From Chryseobacterium sp. (lineage in GTDB: Bacteria; Bacteroidota; Bacteroidia; Flavobacteriales; Weeksellaceae): DNA of 64,000 nt. The position numbers and the translations under genes were made by a program. The stretch spans positions 1-64,000 of the forward strand of contig JAPUEB010000007.1 of the NCBI GenBank assembly GCA_027492795.1, in the 5' to 3' direction. The notes under the pieces are model-generated. The model searched no databases. It was not told the DNA's origin and saw only the letters and a list, made by a program, of their open reading frames with translations. Below, piece after piece: positions 8,296 to 18,700 of the stretch. How positions within the stretch are numbered: position 1 is the first letter of the stretch; each line of letters begins with the position of its first letter.

Positions 8296-8949
8296 TTGAA
8301 AAATACTTTAACAGAAGAAAATTACCTGAAAGCGCTTTTCCATTTATGCAGCCCCGAGAAAACGGTGATGGTAAACGAGTTGAGCAAATTTTTGCAGGTA
8401 AAAATGCCATCCGTAAATAATATGATGAAGAAATTTGCAGAGAAAAAATGGGTAATTTATGAAAATTACAAACCGCTCATAATTACCGAAAAAGGTATGA
8501 AGGAAGCAGCTTTGGTTGTACGTAAACACCGATTGACAGAGATGTTTTTGGTAGAAAAAATGAATTTTGGCTGGGAAAACGTGCATGAAATTGCGGAACA
8601 GCTGGAGCATGTTCACTCTACCCTTTTTTTTGAAAAAATGGATGAGATTTTAAATTTTCCGAAATTTGATCCGCATGGTGAACCGATTCCTGATAAGTTT
8701 GGAAACATAATCGATCAGAATCATCAAAAACTTTCTGATTGCAAAGTTGGCGATATCGTAATTTTCAAAGCGGTAACTTATTCCGACAATAATTTTCTAA
8801 ATTACCTGAACGATCGCGAAATCGCATTGGAAACCGCCATCAAAATTGATAAAATTGAATCGTTCGACAATTCTATGATTTTAGATATTAATGGAAAAAA
8901 ACACACTTTAAGCAATACCGCAACCGAAAAAATGTTGGTTGGCAAATAA
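8296..8949 (+). CDS. DtxR/MntR-family metal-dependent repressor
   Basis: 217 aa. N-terminal winged helix (about 1-65: NYLKALFHLCS, VNELSKFLQVKMPSVNNMMKKFAEKKWV), then a dimerisation/metal-binding region with HRLTEMFLVEKM, VHEIAEQLEHVHS and FPKFDPHGEPIP, and a C-terminal FeoA/SH3-like domain (about 148-217). Proteins of this family repress iron or manganese uptake genes when loaded with Fe2+ or Mn2+. The start is TTG: no ATG is available before the conserved helix, and a near-perfect promoter lies just upstream, which fixes a very short leader. No transporter gene adjoins it, so its regulon is elsewhere. Confidence 0.9.
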   Translation: MKNTLTEENYLKALFHLCSPEKTVMVNELSKFLQVKMPSVNNMMKKFAEKKWVIYENYKPLIITEKGMKEAALVVRKHRLTEMFLVEKMNFGWENVHEIAEQLEHVHSTLFFEKMDEILNFPKFDPHGEPIPDKFGNIIDQNHQKLSDCKVGDIVIFKAVTYSDNNFLNYLNDREIALETAIKIDKIESFDNSMILDINGKKHTLSNTATEKMLVGK

Positions 8950-8950
8950 A

Positions 8951-8977
8951 AAAACAGCGAATTTCATCGCTGTTTTC
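8951..8977. terminator. Bidirectional terminator
   Basis: Stem AACAGCGA/TCGCTGTT with a six-base loop, A-run before and T-run after, between the convergent DtxR-type and TPR genes. Confidence 0.8.
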
Positions 8978-8997
8978 TTAATATATAAAAAAGGAAA

Positions 8998-10380
8998 TTA
9001 TTTACCTTGTTGAGCTTTCAATGCAGCTTCTTTAGCTTTGAATTCTGCTGCTTTTGCATCATTATGGGTTGATTGATATAACCCTTTTAACAAACTTACG
9101 GCTTCTAAATTATTTGGATTTGCATTATACCATCTCTCTACTACAGGAAGGGCTTTTTTGAAGCGTTCTCTTCTTTCATCCATTAACTTATTGGCTTTAT
9201 CAAAATTTTTGGCATTTCGAAGAGCTTTGTATTCATTAATGGTCTCATCATCATCACCCATAATCAAATAAGCCAAATTTTGGTAAGCATTATCCATTTT
9301 AGGGTCTAGCTGCAATGCTTTGTTGAAGTTTGCTTCAGCTTCAGCTTTTGTGGCGGAATCGTTACTTTGCAAAACCCCTAAATTATACCAACTAATGGCA
9401 TCATTAGGGTTTTTTGCCAATTGGTTTTTCAAACTTTGCGTAAACTCTGCAGTTTTACCGGATTTGTAATAAGAAATACTTTGAAGTTCTGTTAGTTTTA
9501 CATCATTAGGAAACTTTTTCAGTCCTCTTTCTGAAAACATTATTGCATCATTAAATTTTCCTTCATTAACCAATAACTTGACATAAGTTTCATAGAGTTC
9601 TTTTTCAATACTTGGTGTACTTTCAACCTTAAAATCACTGAAATCAGTACTTTTTTTCAAAGCGTCCCAAGTTACCTTATCAAAGCTTTCCACTTTACCG
9701 GTAGATTTTTCTTTAGCAGTATAGGTTGTTTCTACACCTGTATAACCAGAATTAATGAGTTCGTTGAAAATTTCAATAGCTTTATTGTTATCTTTTGCGC
9801 TTATATAGCTTAATCCCGCGTTGTAAAGCATTTGACCGTTGGTTTGTCCTACTGCTTTCAGAAGGTCGTAAGCTTCCTTAAACTTTCCTGCTGCAACTCC
9901 ATAATTTTTGTTGTTGTAGGCATCCATAGCAGCTGTACTAGCAGCCTGAAGTTTTGGATTTACAAGAGCGGCAAATTTTGCGGGAGTTGTAGTTTGGTAA
10001 GTTTCTTCTTTAAGCCCTGAAATTCCGGAGGCATCTGCAGCAGCTTTTCCAACGTAATGAACACGGTTTTTAGAAGAATCCTTACCTGAATATATTTTTG
10101 ACTTCCCAAGCTCATTAATTTTAGCAAGATACGAAGCACCTTCTGCGGTTTTTCCAGATTTCAACAAAAGCACTCCTTTTGTGTAATAATATTGCTCTAA
10201 AGTTTCTGGTTCCAAAAGATGTGTATTACCACTCAAAACAGCATCAGCTGCAGTTATTTGTGCATTTGCAGTAGCTACGTCTCCAGATTCTATGGCTTTG
10301 TAAGCTGCTGCAACCTCTTTTTTCTGTGAAAAAGAAAATGTGAAAGCGAGTAATGCTGCGCTTAAAATTATTTTTTTCAT
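8998..10380 (-). CDS. Secreted tetratricopeptide-repeat protein
   Basis: 460 aa with signal peptide MKKIILSAALLAFTFSFSQ, followed by helical repeats. TPR-like units are plain at about 155-215 (AMDAYNNKNYGVAAGKFKEAYDLL, YNAGLSYISAKDNNKAIEIFNELI) and 325-375 (AISWYNLGVLQ, AEANFNKALQLDPKMDNAYQNLAYLI). It should act in the periplasm as a protein-binding scaffold; partner unknown. It lies 72 bp downstream of gyrA on the same strand with no terminator between them, so read-through from gyrA is likely. Confidence 0.85.
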   Translation of the reverse strand: MKKIILSAALLAFTFSFSQKKEVAAAYKAIESGDVATANAQITAADAVLSGNTHLLEPETLEQYYYTKGVLLLKSGKTAEGASYLAKINELGKSKIYSGKDSSKNRVHYVGKAAADASGISGLKEETYQTTTPAKFAALVNPKLQAASTAAMDAYNNKNYGVAAGKFKEAYDLLKAVGQTNGQMLYNAGLSYISAKDNNKAIEIFNELINSGYTGVETTYTAKEKSTGKVESFDKVTWDALKKSTDFSDFKVESTPSIEKELYETYVKLLVNEGKFNDAIMFSERGLKKFPNDVKLTELQSISYYKSGKTAEFTQSLKNQLAKNPNDAISWYNLGVLQSNDSATKAEAEANFNKALQLDPKMDNAYQNLAYLIMGDDDETINEYKALRNAKNFDKANKLMDERRERFKKALPVVERWYNANPNNLEAVSLLKGLYQSTHNDAKAAEFKAKEAALKAQQGK

Positions 10381-10452
10381 TGGTTTTATAATTTGGTTTA
10401 AAATTTATCTTTTTGAGAGCAAAGACGCGATAAATCGCGCCTTTACATCATT

Positions 10453-13140
10453 TTATTCATCAGAATCCCCTTCTTCTTTTTCTTCTTCAGATTCTTTTTC
10501 CTTTTCTATTTCTTTGTTGCGTTTCGCTTCCTCCTCCTCTACTTTTTTCAAGTATTCAGCGTCTCCCATATTGCTTACCGCATTGTCTCCGGTTTGTGGG
10601 GTTTTACTAAATTCAATGAAATCGCTGTCCACTTCTCCAGGTCTCAATTCGCGTGGCTCTGCATTTTCTTCTTCGTCTTCTTCCACTTCTTTATCCATTT
10701 CCACTTTAGCGATGGCGGCAATTTCGTCGTTATTTTTCAAATTGATAACTCGAACTCCCTGTGTATTTCTACCCATAACTCGCATTTCGTCCATTCCCAT
10801 TCTAATCGCAACACCGGATTTGTTGATGATCATCAATCCATCTTCGTCGGTTACACTTTGAATGGCAATTAAATTACCCGTTTTTTCCGTAATATTTAAG
10901 GTAATTACACCTTTTCCACCACGGTTGGTAATTCTGTAGTCTTCCACGGCGGTTCTTTTTCCGTAACCACGCTCAGAAACAACCAAAACGGTTTCATTCT
11001 CCACATCGTTCACAACAATCATACCAATAACCTCGTCGTTATCTTCCAAGGTAATTCCACGAACTCCGATGGAACCACGACCTACTTCACGCACTTTTTC
11101 TTCCTCGAAACGGATGCATTTTCCGTTTTTGGTAGCAATCATAATTTGTGAATTTCCGTTGGTTAATCTTGCGCCCAAAAGTTGGTCGTTATCACGAATC
11201 TCAATCGCGTTGATACCGTTTGTTCTCGGTCTGGAATACGCTTCCAAAGAAGTTTTCTTGATGGTTCCGTTTTTGGTAATCATCACCACAGACATTTGAT
11301 TGACGTAATCCACATCTTTCAAATCGTTGGTTCTGATGTAAGCCTTGATTTTATCGTCTGCCTCAATGTTAATTAAGTTCTGAACCGCCCTTCCTTTAGA
11401 TGTTTTGGAACCTTCCGGAATTTCAAAAACCCTTAACCAATAACATTTTCCTTTTTCTGTAAAGAATAGCATATATTGGTGATTGGTTGCGGAAACTATA
11501 TATTCCAAGAAATCTTCGTCTCTGGTGGTTGCAGCACGATTTCCAACGCCTCCTCTACTTTGGACTTTATATTCCGAAAGCGAAGTTCTCTTCACGTAAC
11601 CTGCATGAGAAATCGTAAGAACTACAGTTTCGTTCGGGATGAAATCTTCGATGGACATATCACCACCTGCATAATCGATTTCGGTTCTTCTTTCGTCGCC
11701 GTATTTTTCCTTCATTTCAAGAAGTTCATCTTTGATGATTTGGAATCTTCTTGGTTCGTTGCTCAAAATATCCTTTAAATCGTTGATTAAAGCCATTATT
11801 TCTTCATATTCCGCGCGGATTTTGTCGAGTTCCATTCCGGTTAATCTCGCCAATCTTAAATCCAAAATTGCTTGCGCCTGAATATCTGAAAGCTCAAATT
11901 CTGCCATCAAACCTTCTTTCGCTTCCTGCGGATTTGCTGAATGACGAATGATGTAGATTGCTCTGTCCAAAGTATCCTGAGTCGCAATAACCTTCATGAA
12001 ACCTTCTAAAATATGCGCTCTTTCTTGGGCTTTTTTCAATTCATATTCTGTTCTGCGAACTACAACTTCATGTCTGTGTTCCACAAAATGATGAATGATG
12101 TCTTTCAGGTTCAGCTGTTCAGGTCTTCCTTTAACTAAAGCAATGTTATTAACTGAAAATGAAGTTTGTAGCGCTGTGTATTTGTAAAGCAAATTCAGAA
12201 CAACGTTTGGAATTGCATCGTTTTTAAGTTCGTAAACGATTCTTAAACCGCTTCTATCGGACTCATCACGAATTTCATAAATTCCAGGAATTTTTTCTTC
12301 TTTTACCAACTCTGCCGTTCTGGAAATCATTTCGGCTTTGTTTACCTGATAAGGAACTTCGGTAACGATAATTGCATTTCTGTTTCCAATTTCTTCAAAA
12401 TTTACCTTCGCACGAAGCACAATTCGTCCTCTTCCGGTGTGGAAAGCATCACGAACACCTTCGTAACCATAAATAATTCCTCCCGTCGGGAAATCCGGCG
12501 CAATGATGTGTTTCATCAACTCGTCAATGGTGATTTCTCTGTTGTCGATGTAAGCCGTAATTGCGTCGATGGATTCAGACAAATTGTGGGGCGCCATATT
12601 TGTTGCCATACCAACAGCGATTCCGGAAGTTCCGTTTACCAAAAGATTCGGAATTTTTGTAGGAAGCACAGTAGGTTCCGTTAAGGAATCATCAAAGTTA
12701 TTTTGAAAATCAACCGTATCTTTATCTAAATCCGCTAAAATTTCGTCGGAAATTTTCTTCAGTCTCGCTTCGGTGTAACGCATTGCTGCAGGTGGATCGC
12801 CGTCCATGGAACCAAAGTTACCTTGTCCGTCAACTTGCGGATAACGCAAACTCCAAGGTTGCGCCATACGAACCATCGCATCATAAACCGAAGTATCGCC
12901 GTGAGGATGGTATTTACCGAGAACATCCCCAACAATTCTCGCAGATTTTAAATATTTTCTGTTTGAAAAAACGCCCAAACCATACATACCGTAAAACACT
13001 CTTCTGTGAACGGGCTTCAGACCGTCTCTTACATCGGGCAATGCTCTGGAAACGATTACAGACATGGAATAATCGATGTAAGACGACTTCATTTCATCAA
13101 CAATGTTGATAGGAATTAACCTTTCTCCTTCTTTATGCAT
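10453..13140 (-). CDS. gyrA: DNA gyrase subunit A
   Basis: 895 aa, the cleavage subunit of gyrase, which with GyrB introduces negative supercoils. Catalytic tyrosine is Y122 in AAMRYTEAR, exactly the E. coli number. The quinolone-determining region reads [22 protein letters not shown], with T83 and S84 where E. coli has S83 and A84, and D87 conserved. The C-terminal DNA-wrapping domain has the GyrA-box as QSRGGVG, and the protein ends in a long acidic tail (about 835-895, rich in E and D), as in other Bacteroidetes. Start ATG preceded by A+T-rich leader; no SD. Confidence 0.97.
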   Translation of the reverse strand: MHKEGERLIPINIVDEMKSSYIDYSMSVIVSRALPDVRDGLKPVHRRVFYGMYGLGVFSNRKYLKSARIVGDVLGKYHPHGDTSVYDAMVRMAQPWSLRYPQVDGQGNFGSMDGDPPAAMRYTEARLKKISDEILADLDKDTVDFQNNFDDSLTEPTVLPTKIPNLLVNGTSGIAVGMATNMAPHNLSESIDAITAYIDNREITIDELMKHIIAPDFPTGGIIYGYEGVRDAFHTGRGRIVLRAKVNFEEIGNRNAIIVTEVPYQVNKAEMISRTAELVKEEKIPGIYEIRDESDRSGLRIVYELKNDAIPNVVLNLLYKYTALQTSFSVNNIALVKGRPEQLNLKDIIHHFVEHRHEVVVRRTEYELKKAQERAHILEGFMKVIATQDTLDRAIYIIRHSANPQEAKEGLMAEFELSDIQAQAILDLRLARLTGMELDKIRAEYEEIMALINDLKDILSNEPRRFQIIKDELLEMKEKYGDERRTEIDYAGGDMSIEDFIPNETVVLTISHAGYVKRTSLSEYKVQSRGGVGNRAATTRDEDFLEYIVSATNHQYMLFFTEKGKCYWLRVFEIPEGSKTSKGRAVQNLINIEADDKIKAYIRTNDLKDVDYVNQMSVVMITKNGTIKKTSLEAYSRPRTNGINAIEIRDNDQLLGARLTNGNSQIMIATKNGKCIRFEEEKVREVGRGSIGVRGITLEDNDEVIGMIVVNDVENETVLVVSERGYGKRTAVEDYRITNRGGKGVITLNITEKTGNLIAIQSVTDEDGLMIINKSGVAIRMGMDEMRVMGRNTQGVRVINLKNNDEIAAIAKVEMDKEVEEDEEENAEPRELRPGEVDSDFIEFSKTPQTGDNAVSNMGDAEYLKKVEEEEAKRNKEIEKEKESEEEKEEGDSDE

Positions 13141-13447
13141 AAATCTATTTTAATAAAATGAAAATCAGCGACTTAAAAGATCTTTCTGATTATTTTAAAT
13201 TTCAAATTTTAATAACGCACGAATTTACGAAATTTTTCCCGATTTTTGCGCCGAAACTTATTAACATTTGCTGATTTTTTGGTGCAGTTGTTGCAAGGTT
13301 GCAATTGGTGCAAAAGTGCATCGAAACAAAGCACAGGAGATTTCAACCTGACATTTTTTTTAAACAAAAAATTCAACAAGTTTGTAACTTTGCAACAACT
13401 GCAACAATTGCAACTTTGCACCATTATCAAAAATTTCAAACAAAATT
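13141..13447. other. Divergent gyrA / DUF4286 intergenic region
   Basis: 307 bases that hold promoter sequence for two divergent genes and the TGCA-rich inverted repeat at 13281-13422. Short open frames here are translations of the repeat and are not credible genes. TAACTTTG at 13385-13392, inside the right repeat arm, matches the -7 consensus for the plus-strand gene. Confidence 0.5.
13281..13422. repeat. TGCA-rich imperfect inverted repeat, copy 1
   Basis: Left arm 13281-13320 starts GGTGCAGTTGTTGCAA. The right arm, 13389-13422, is an imperfect reverse complement ending TTTGCACC. The left arm matches that of copy 2 (34274-34313) at 38 of 40 bases, whereas the central loops differ. TGCA recurs every 8-9 bases. 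Confidence 0.8.
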
Positions 13448-13762
13448 ATGAGCATATTAAGCATCACTTTTCACTCCACCGAATCTGTTCTTGCAGAATG
13501 GCAACAATACGTTTCTGAAACGCTGACTTTAATGGCTGAAAACCTAATTGACGCTGAAAAATATATCCTTTCAGAAGTAGAAAGCGAGATGATTAATGAA
13601 GGAAAAAATTACAACCTTTTGCTTGTTTTTGAAAATGATGAAATTCGCAATGAGTTTATAGAAAGCGAACTGGAGAACATCCGCGAAAGAGTGGAGCAAA
13701 AATTTGGCGAAAATGTGATGATTTTCCTTACTTTTTTGAATCCGATAACTTCAAGATTCTAA
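13448..13762 (+). CDS. DUF4286 family protein
   Basis: 104 aa, soluble. The pattern MSILSITFHSTESVLAEWQQYV, VESEMINEGKNYNLLLVFEND and FLTFLNPI resembles the DUF4286 family, short alpha/beta proteins confined largely to Bacteroidetes and of unknown role. The start ATG lies 26 nt after the TGCA-rich repeat, which also supplies a possible -7 box. Single gene divergent from gyrA. Confidence 0.7.
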   Translation: MSILSITFHSTESVLAEWQQYVSETLTLMAENLIDAEKYILSEVESEMINEGKNYNLLLVFENDEIRNEFIESELENIRERVEQKFGENVMIFLTFLNPITSRF

Positions 13763-13803
13763 AAAATTGTTTTCTAGAAGCCTTCAATGCATGAAAATTT
13801 TTA

Positions 13804-13936
13804 AAACCACAAAAGTCACAAAAGTTTAAAAATAAACTTGTTAAAGGAAAAATAAGATTTCCGTTTAGACTTTTTTAACTTAAAAAAATTAGTTATGTCT
13901 TTAACAATCAATGTCTTTTGTGACTTTTATGGTTAA
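13804..13936. repeat. CACAAAAGT-type inverted repeat, copy A
   Basis: Starts with AACCACAAAAG followed by a second CACAAAAGT unit, and ends with the reverse complement (CTTTTGTGACTTTTATGGTT). It fills most of the 235-bp convergent gap between DUF4286 and the 161-aa lipoprotein gene. Two further full copies and two half copies are listed at 37078, 40439, 44084 and 63109. Confidence 0.8.
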
Positions 13937-13963
13937 AAATTAATTTTTTGTCATGTACTAAAA

Positions 13964-13990
13964 AAAACCGCCTTTTTATGAAGCGGTTTT
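13964..13990. terminator. Terminator
   Basis: Stem AAAACCGC/GCGGTTTT, 11-base loop, with A-run on the left; reads as an intrinsic terminator for the minus-strand lipoprotein gene. Confidence 0.75.
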
Positions 13991-13997
13991 GCTATCA

Positions 13998-14483
13998 TTA
14001 ATCGTCCCAACGATCTTTGTGCTTTTTATTTTTCTTTGCTTTGTACTTTTTATTTCCGTGCTTATCATCGTCTTCATATTTATACCATCTTCCATCGTTG
14101 CCATAATAGCCGTTTTGTCTCTTTTTTACTTGTCCAGGAGCGTAATCTTTCGCTTTTCCACCATAAACTTTTTTGGCTTGTCCTGGCGGAAGATTTTGTG
14201 GATTATTTCCGTAAACAGGATAATTTCCAGATCTGCTTAAAATTCCTGGCTGTCCGTAAACATCACCAGTTCTTATAATTCTACCATTTTGGTAAACGTT
14301 TCCGTTTCTATCTCGGTAAACTTCGCCTTGTCTGTAAACGGTTCCGTCTCCCGCCCTGTAAACCGTTCCGTTATTAGGATAATTGGTTGGATAATTGTTT
14401 CCGTAAGGATCGTTCACTGCGCCGCAAGATGCCATGGTGAAGGCAAGTGCTGCAACGCCAATTATTTTCAATAAATTTTTCAT
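13998..14483 (-). CDS. Hypothetical lipoprotein with tyrosine/glycine repeats
   Basis: 161 aa. MKNLLKIIGVAALAFTMASC is a type II signal peptide (lipobox MASC). The mature part holds degenerate repeats of the form VYR-x-G (GTVYRAGDGTVYRQGEVYRDRNGNVYQ broken by small changes), then a proline/glycine stretch (NLPPGQAKKVYGG, YAPGQVKKRQNG) and a strongly basic, aspartate-tipped tail. Low complexity suggests a surface or periplasmic binding protein; function unknown. Confidence 0.75.
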   Translation of the reverse strand: MKNLLKIIGVAALAFTMASCGAVNDPYGNNYPTNYPNNGTVYRAGDGTVYRQGEVYRDRNGNVYQNGRIIRTGDVYGQPGILSRSGNYPVYGNNPQNLPPGQAKKVYGGKAKDYAPGQVKKRQNGYYGNDGRWYKYEDDDKHGNKKYKAKKNKKHKDRWDD

Positions 14484-14560
14484 TTTGCAAATTTTTTAAA
14501 GATTTTGTTATTATACTTTCAATCATAATGCCAAACTTTAAAAAATAAAATGAAAATAAC

Positions 14561-15058
14561 TTATTTTCCCACTATTTCACTTCTTCTTTCCAATAAAACA
14601 ATGTCGCGCCAAACGCCATTCATTTCAGCAATTTTTTCTCGCTTTCCGACAATTCTAAATCCCAACTTTTGGTGAACAAAAATGCTCGCTTCATTTTCGG
14701 GAAAAATTCCCGATTGAAGTGTCCAAAAACCGTTTTCTTCACTATCCAAAATCAATTTCCGAAGCAGCATTTGTCCCAAACCTTTTCCCTGAACCGAATT
14801 TGCGAGGTAAATACTCAATTCTGCAACGCCTTTAAAGCAATCTCTGTTGCTAATTGGTTGCAAAGCAGCCCAACCAACCACATTTTCGGTATCATCTTCC
14901 AAAATCCAACGACAAACTTTATGAAATTTCATATCCCAAACTTCCCACGCCGGAACTTCCTTATCAAAAGTGGCGTTTCCGCCATCCATTCCTTCTTTGA
15001 AGATTTCTAAAACTTTTGCGCCGTCTTCTGGACGCATTTGGCGTATTTCGTAATTCAT
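14561..15058 (-). CDS. GNAT acetyltransferase, phosphinothricin-acetyltransferase-like
   Basis: 165 aa starting MNYEIRQMRPEDGAKVLEIF. The acetyl-CoA loop is SVQGKGLGQMLLRKL (about 95-110), preceded by AELSIYLA and followed by the family ending GFRIVGKREKIAEMNGVWRDIVLLERRS, typical of the Pat/MddA branch that N-acetylates phosphinothricin or methionine sulfone-type compounds. A longer frame reaches 15160, but its extra 34 residues are only the translation of the 10-bp tandem array just upstream, so I place the start at 15058. Confidence 0.88.
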   Translation of the reverse strand: MNYEIRQMRPEDGAKVLEIFKEGMDGGNATFDKEVPAWEVWDMKFHKVCRWILEDDTENVVGWAALQPISNRDCFKGVAELSIYLANSVQGKGLGQMLLRKLILDSEENGFWTLQSGIFPENEASIFVHQKLGFRIVGKREKIAEMNGVWRDIVLLERRSEIVGK

Positions 15059-15068
15059 TTCTGTTGAA

Positions 15069-15148
15069 GTTTGATTTGGTTTGAAGTTGTTTGACTTTGT
15101 TTGAAATGGTTTGATTTTGTTTGAAGTTATTTGAAACTGTTCCAATCG
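15069..15148 (-). repeat. 10-bp phased array before the GNAT start
   Basis: Seven to eight consecutive 10-bp units of the form GTTTGANNNN on the plus strand (NNNNTCAAAC in gene sense) with no slippage, beginning 11 nt before the acetyltransferase start codon. Confidence 0.85.
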
Positions 15149-15168
15149 GTCAAAATCCATTTTAAAAA

Positions 15169-15203
15169 CTTGTTTCTTTTGCCTTTTATCTTGTTTCTTT
15201 AAA
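15169..15203 (-). repeat. 7-bp array starting at the DUF421 stop codon
   Basis: Five heptamers, in gene sense NNNNAAG (TTTAAAG, AAACAAG, ATAAAAG, GCAAAAG, AAACAAG). The first unit contains the TAA stop of the DUF421 gene. Confidence 0.75.
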
Positions 15204-15720
15204 ATTTGTGTGCTTTTCTCGGAAATTTCCTTTTGTGTCTTGAGAAATTCGTTTGATTATTGGCATCAAAAGTTACTACACTGATATTTCCATCGACTTC
15301 CAAAACGGCGAGTTTTACTTTCTCGACGCTTTCTACGCCGTGTTCGCGAACGGTTTCCAAAAGTTCGTCAACAGAAATTTCTGCTTTTTTCATCTGTTCA
15401 AAATCAGCGATGCCGTCTTTTACCAAAACTTCGGCTTCATCCTGAATCAAATGCTTTAATTTTTCATTTTTGAACATCAGTTTTTTCAATCCAAAATTTG
15501 CCAAAAACAAAACCAAAGCCGCAACCAAACCGCCCTGCAAAGAAGTATCGGAACCAACCATCGCATTTTGCACGGCATTGGAAATCAGCAAAAGCAAAAT
15601 TACATCTCCTGCATTGAGTTGCGAAAGTTGATTTTTTCCGAAAATTCGCAAGCCTGCAATCATAAAAAGATAGACTGCAAGAGAACGGAGCGTGACGTCG
15701 AGGAAGGGATTTGTTGACAT
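15199..15720 (-). CDS. DUF421 (YetF-like) membrane protein
   Basis: 173 aa. The N-terminal half has three hydrophobic segments (LAVYLFMIAGLRIFGK, LNAGDVILLLLISNAVQNAMVG, GGLVAALVLFLANFGLK) that match the DUF421/YcaP membrane part. The rest is the cytoplasmic YetF-type alpha/beta domain (LIQDEAEVLVKDG ... AVLEVDGNISVVTF). Role of the family is unknown; some members influence spore or envelope properties. The gene begins 2 bp after the NACHT gene ends, in the same direction, so it is probably cotranscribed with it, though the NACHT gene looks like a newcomer. Confidence 0.85.
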   Translation of the reverse strand: MSTNPFLDVTLRSLAVYLFMIAGLRIFGKNQLSQLNAGDVILLLLISNAVQNAMVGSDTSLQGGLVAALVLFLANFGLKKLMFKNEKLKHLIQDEAEVLVKDGIADFEQMKKAEISVDELLETVREHGVESVEKVKLAVLEVDGNISVVTFDANNQTNFSRHKRKFPRKAHKF

Positions 15721-15722
15721 AT

Positions 15723-18700
15723 TTACGTATTAGAAATTCCTAAAATTTTCCCAAGATAATTTCCCATTTCCATAAGTTTTGGAACTTTATCATGAAGTTC
15801 AACAGGAAGAAAAACTAAATTTTTCCAGTCGTTTGTTTTTTTTCCAATGTCAACGATGAAATCATGGAATTTTCTAAGATTTGTTTTAGATTGTTTTTCT
15901 TCCTCTTCATTTTTGGCTTCTTTCAACTCCATCAAATCTCTCATTCCATCCATAAAGATGTTTTTCCATTCTTCATTTGCAATTTGAATTTGATCAAATT
16001 CTTCAATCAATTGTTGAACTTTTGAAACATCTGTGTTTGATGAATAAGCATTAAAATAATTAGTTTGCATATTTTCTTTTCCACCAAATTGATTCCCATT
16101 AAAAGTGGAATTTTCTCCGAAATTAAATTGTTCCATAATTTGAATTGTCTTTATAGTTAGATTTTCAATTTCCCAAATTAAATTTTTGGCTTGCTGAAAA
16201 GTCAATGGTTTTGCTAAACTTTCATAATAAGAGTTTTCACATTTTTCTATTAAATGATTGATATAAAAAATATGAGAATCATTATTCTTAATATTATCTC
16301 TTATTTTAAACAAGACATTTCTAACTTCAAAGAATCCTTTTTCTGTTTTTGATAATTGATAAACTAAATTTTCCAAAAAAGATTTTGAATGATGATATTC
16401 AAAATCTACATTTTTAGCATCATAAACTATCTCAAATAATCTTTCTAAAAGATGAATTTCATTTAATACAGTGTAGTTTGATAGATTTTCAATAGCAAAT
16501 CCATCGGGTCTTGCTAAATCGTTTTCGATTTTAATGTTTTCTAAAAAAAATATATAATTTTGAAGTGCATAATCTTTATTTAAGTAAAAACTTATGTTTA
16601 AAGCATTAGATAAATAATCAGTTTTTTTAGACGCAAAATATTTTTTTGAAATTTCTTCTAAAAACTTAGGTTCCCAATTATTATTTTTTAAAATTTTTAT
16701 TGCACCCCAACATAAATATGAACTTATATCCTCGCAACATTTTTTTAAGAACTCAATTTTATTTGGGATTAATTTCACGTATCTTTCAAGAAGACTCCAT
16801 TGTGAAAACAAATGTTTATCTTCTAAAATGTATTCGCCGATTTTTTTAAAAGTCGTATTTAAGTTATTATCAATCACATAATTTATATGTGATTTTAACG
16901 AAAAATAATCTAACTTTTCTTCATTAATATTTTTAGTGATTTGTTTATTAAAGTCATCTTCGATAGTTACTCTTTCTTTTATAAATTCTATTGCTCCAAC
17001 TTCATCATTCGCAAAATTTGCGATATTGCAATATTTTAAAGTTCCCAGATAAAAACTTTTATCATAATTGATATCAAATCTTTTATCAAAAAAGTATAGT
17101 GTTTTTAAGACATAAAAATTTATATAGACTGAATAACTTCCATTATCTTTTCCAGAAAATTTAATTACTTTATCATATTCGAAATTTTTTGATAATTGAA
17201 TACATTTTTCTATAATAAACTGCTTTTGTTCATCAGAAATTTGAAAATCTTTATCACTATGTTTCAAATGTTCTTTTAAAACAGAAAGCCAGATATAATC
17301 GTCTTCCAAATTGTGTTTTATAGATTCAAAATTTTGACTTCCATTATCTCTAATAATTCTTGAGATTGTCTTTACAGCAGAGTTTTCAGGAAAAACATAA
17401 TCTCTTTCAATATACATTTCATGGCTAATGTCACATATTTTACTCCACGACATTTCTTCAACTTCATTATCAGTAAATACCTTTTCAATCTCGCTCAACA
17501 ATATTTCTTTGTCAAAAAAAATATCCCAATTTTTTTGTGTATATTCTTTTTTTAGTATTTCTTGTTTGTTAAGTTTTTCTTCGGACAAAAGAAGTTCATT
17601 GGCATTAAATTGAAATCCAATTTTTTGCAATTCTGATTCAAGGTAATACCCTAAACTCCTGTCTTTTGAGAAAATCCAATTTTTAAAACTAATAATATTA
17701 TTTTTATTCTCAATTTTTATTTGTTCATCTCTGTATAAATCAATAAAAAAATCTAAACTTTCTTTTGTATATAAATCTGATAATAAAAAAAACGTTTTGG
17801 TTGTTAAACCATAATTTTCAATTAAATATTTAAATATTTCAAGTTTTTTATTTGATTTTTCAATTAATTTATTCAAAAATCCATCTCTTCTATAAATTAA
17901 AGTATCTTCAGACCTTAAAAAAGAGTCAATAATTCTAAATAGATAGTTTATATCCTTTTCGACGAAACTGTTTGTCTTTTCGACCAATTTGTCTGGAAAA
18001 GTTTTATCATAAAAATCTGAAAGATTTAAAGCATATTTTCTATTAAAAATAATATCCAAAATTTTGATGAAATTTTTAGGATTTTTAATTTTTAAAAACA
18101 TTTTTTCTAAAATCCATTTAGTACCTCTTATAACATTATCTCTTTCTCTTTTTTCTTTAATTTCATAAAAATTTCTCAAACCATTATATAAATACGGAAA
18201 GTAATCATCAATGTTTTCAATATCATTTAACATTGAAATAATTTCATGAAGAATATCTCTATCATTAGTTTCTTTAAAATGTTTTAATATGTTTTCAAAA
18301 AAATCTTTAAATTCTAAATGAAATTCTTGATTGCGTATTACTCTCAAAATATCATCAACAAATCTTTTTTCTTCAATTTCAGAAAATAATTTCTCTTCGA
18401 AAAGTTCTTTTACAACTAACTTCTTATCACCTAAATTTGCAAAAGACAATATTGTATATGCCGATGTTTCTGCTCTGAATTGGTAGTTTTTGTTTTTTAT
18501 AATGTCAATTAAGAAATCAATATCTGCAAATTTGCTAATATTTTCAAGTGAAAATCTTGCATTTTTCCCAATCCAAAATGTTTTTTTTATGGCAATATCT
18601 TCAAAATATTTTCTAAAAATTTTCCTTTGAAGTTCAATATCATTTATTCTTTCTTTTTCTGCAAGAAAAAGGATTTCAGGTTCATATTTATAAATCCATT

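Noticed and set aside
13209-13518. Two small opposed frames upstream of DUF4286
   Set aside because: They translate the TGCA inverted repeat and carry Gln/Cys/Asn-rich nonsense; no start context or family.
15059-15160. 34-residue N-terminal extension of the GNAT protein
   Set aside because: It is the translation of the 10-bp array; the conserved protein begins at the ATG at 15058.
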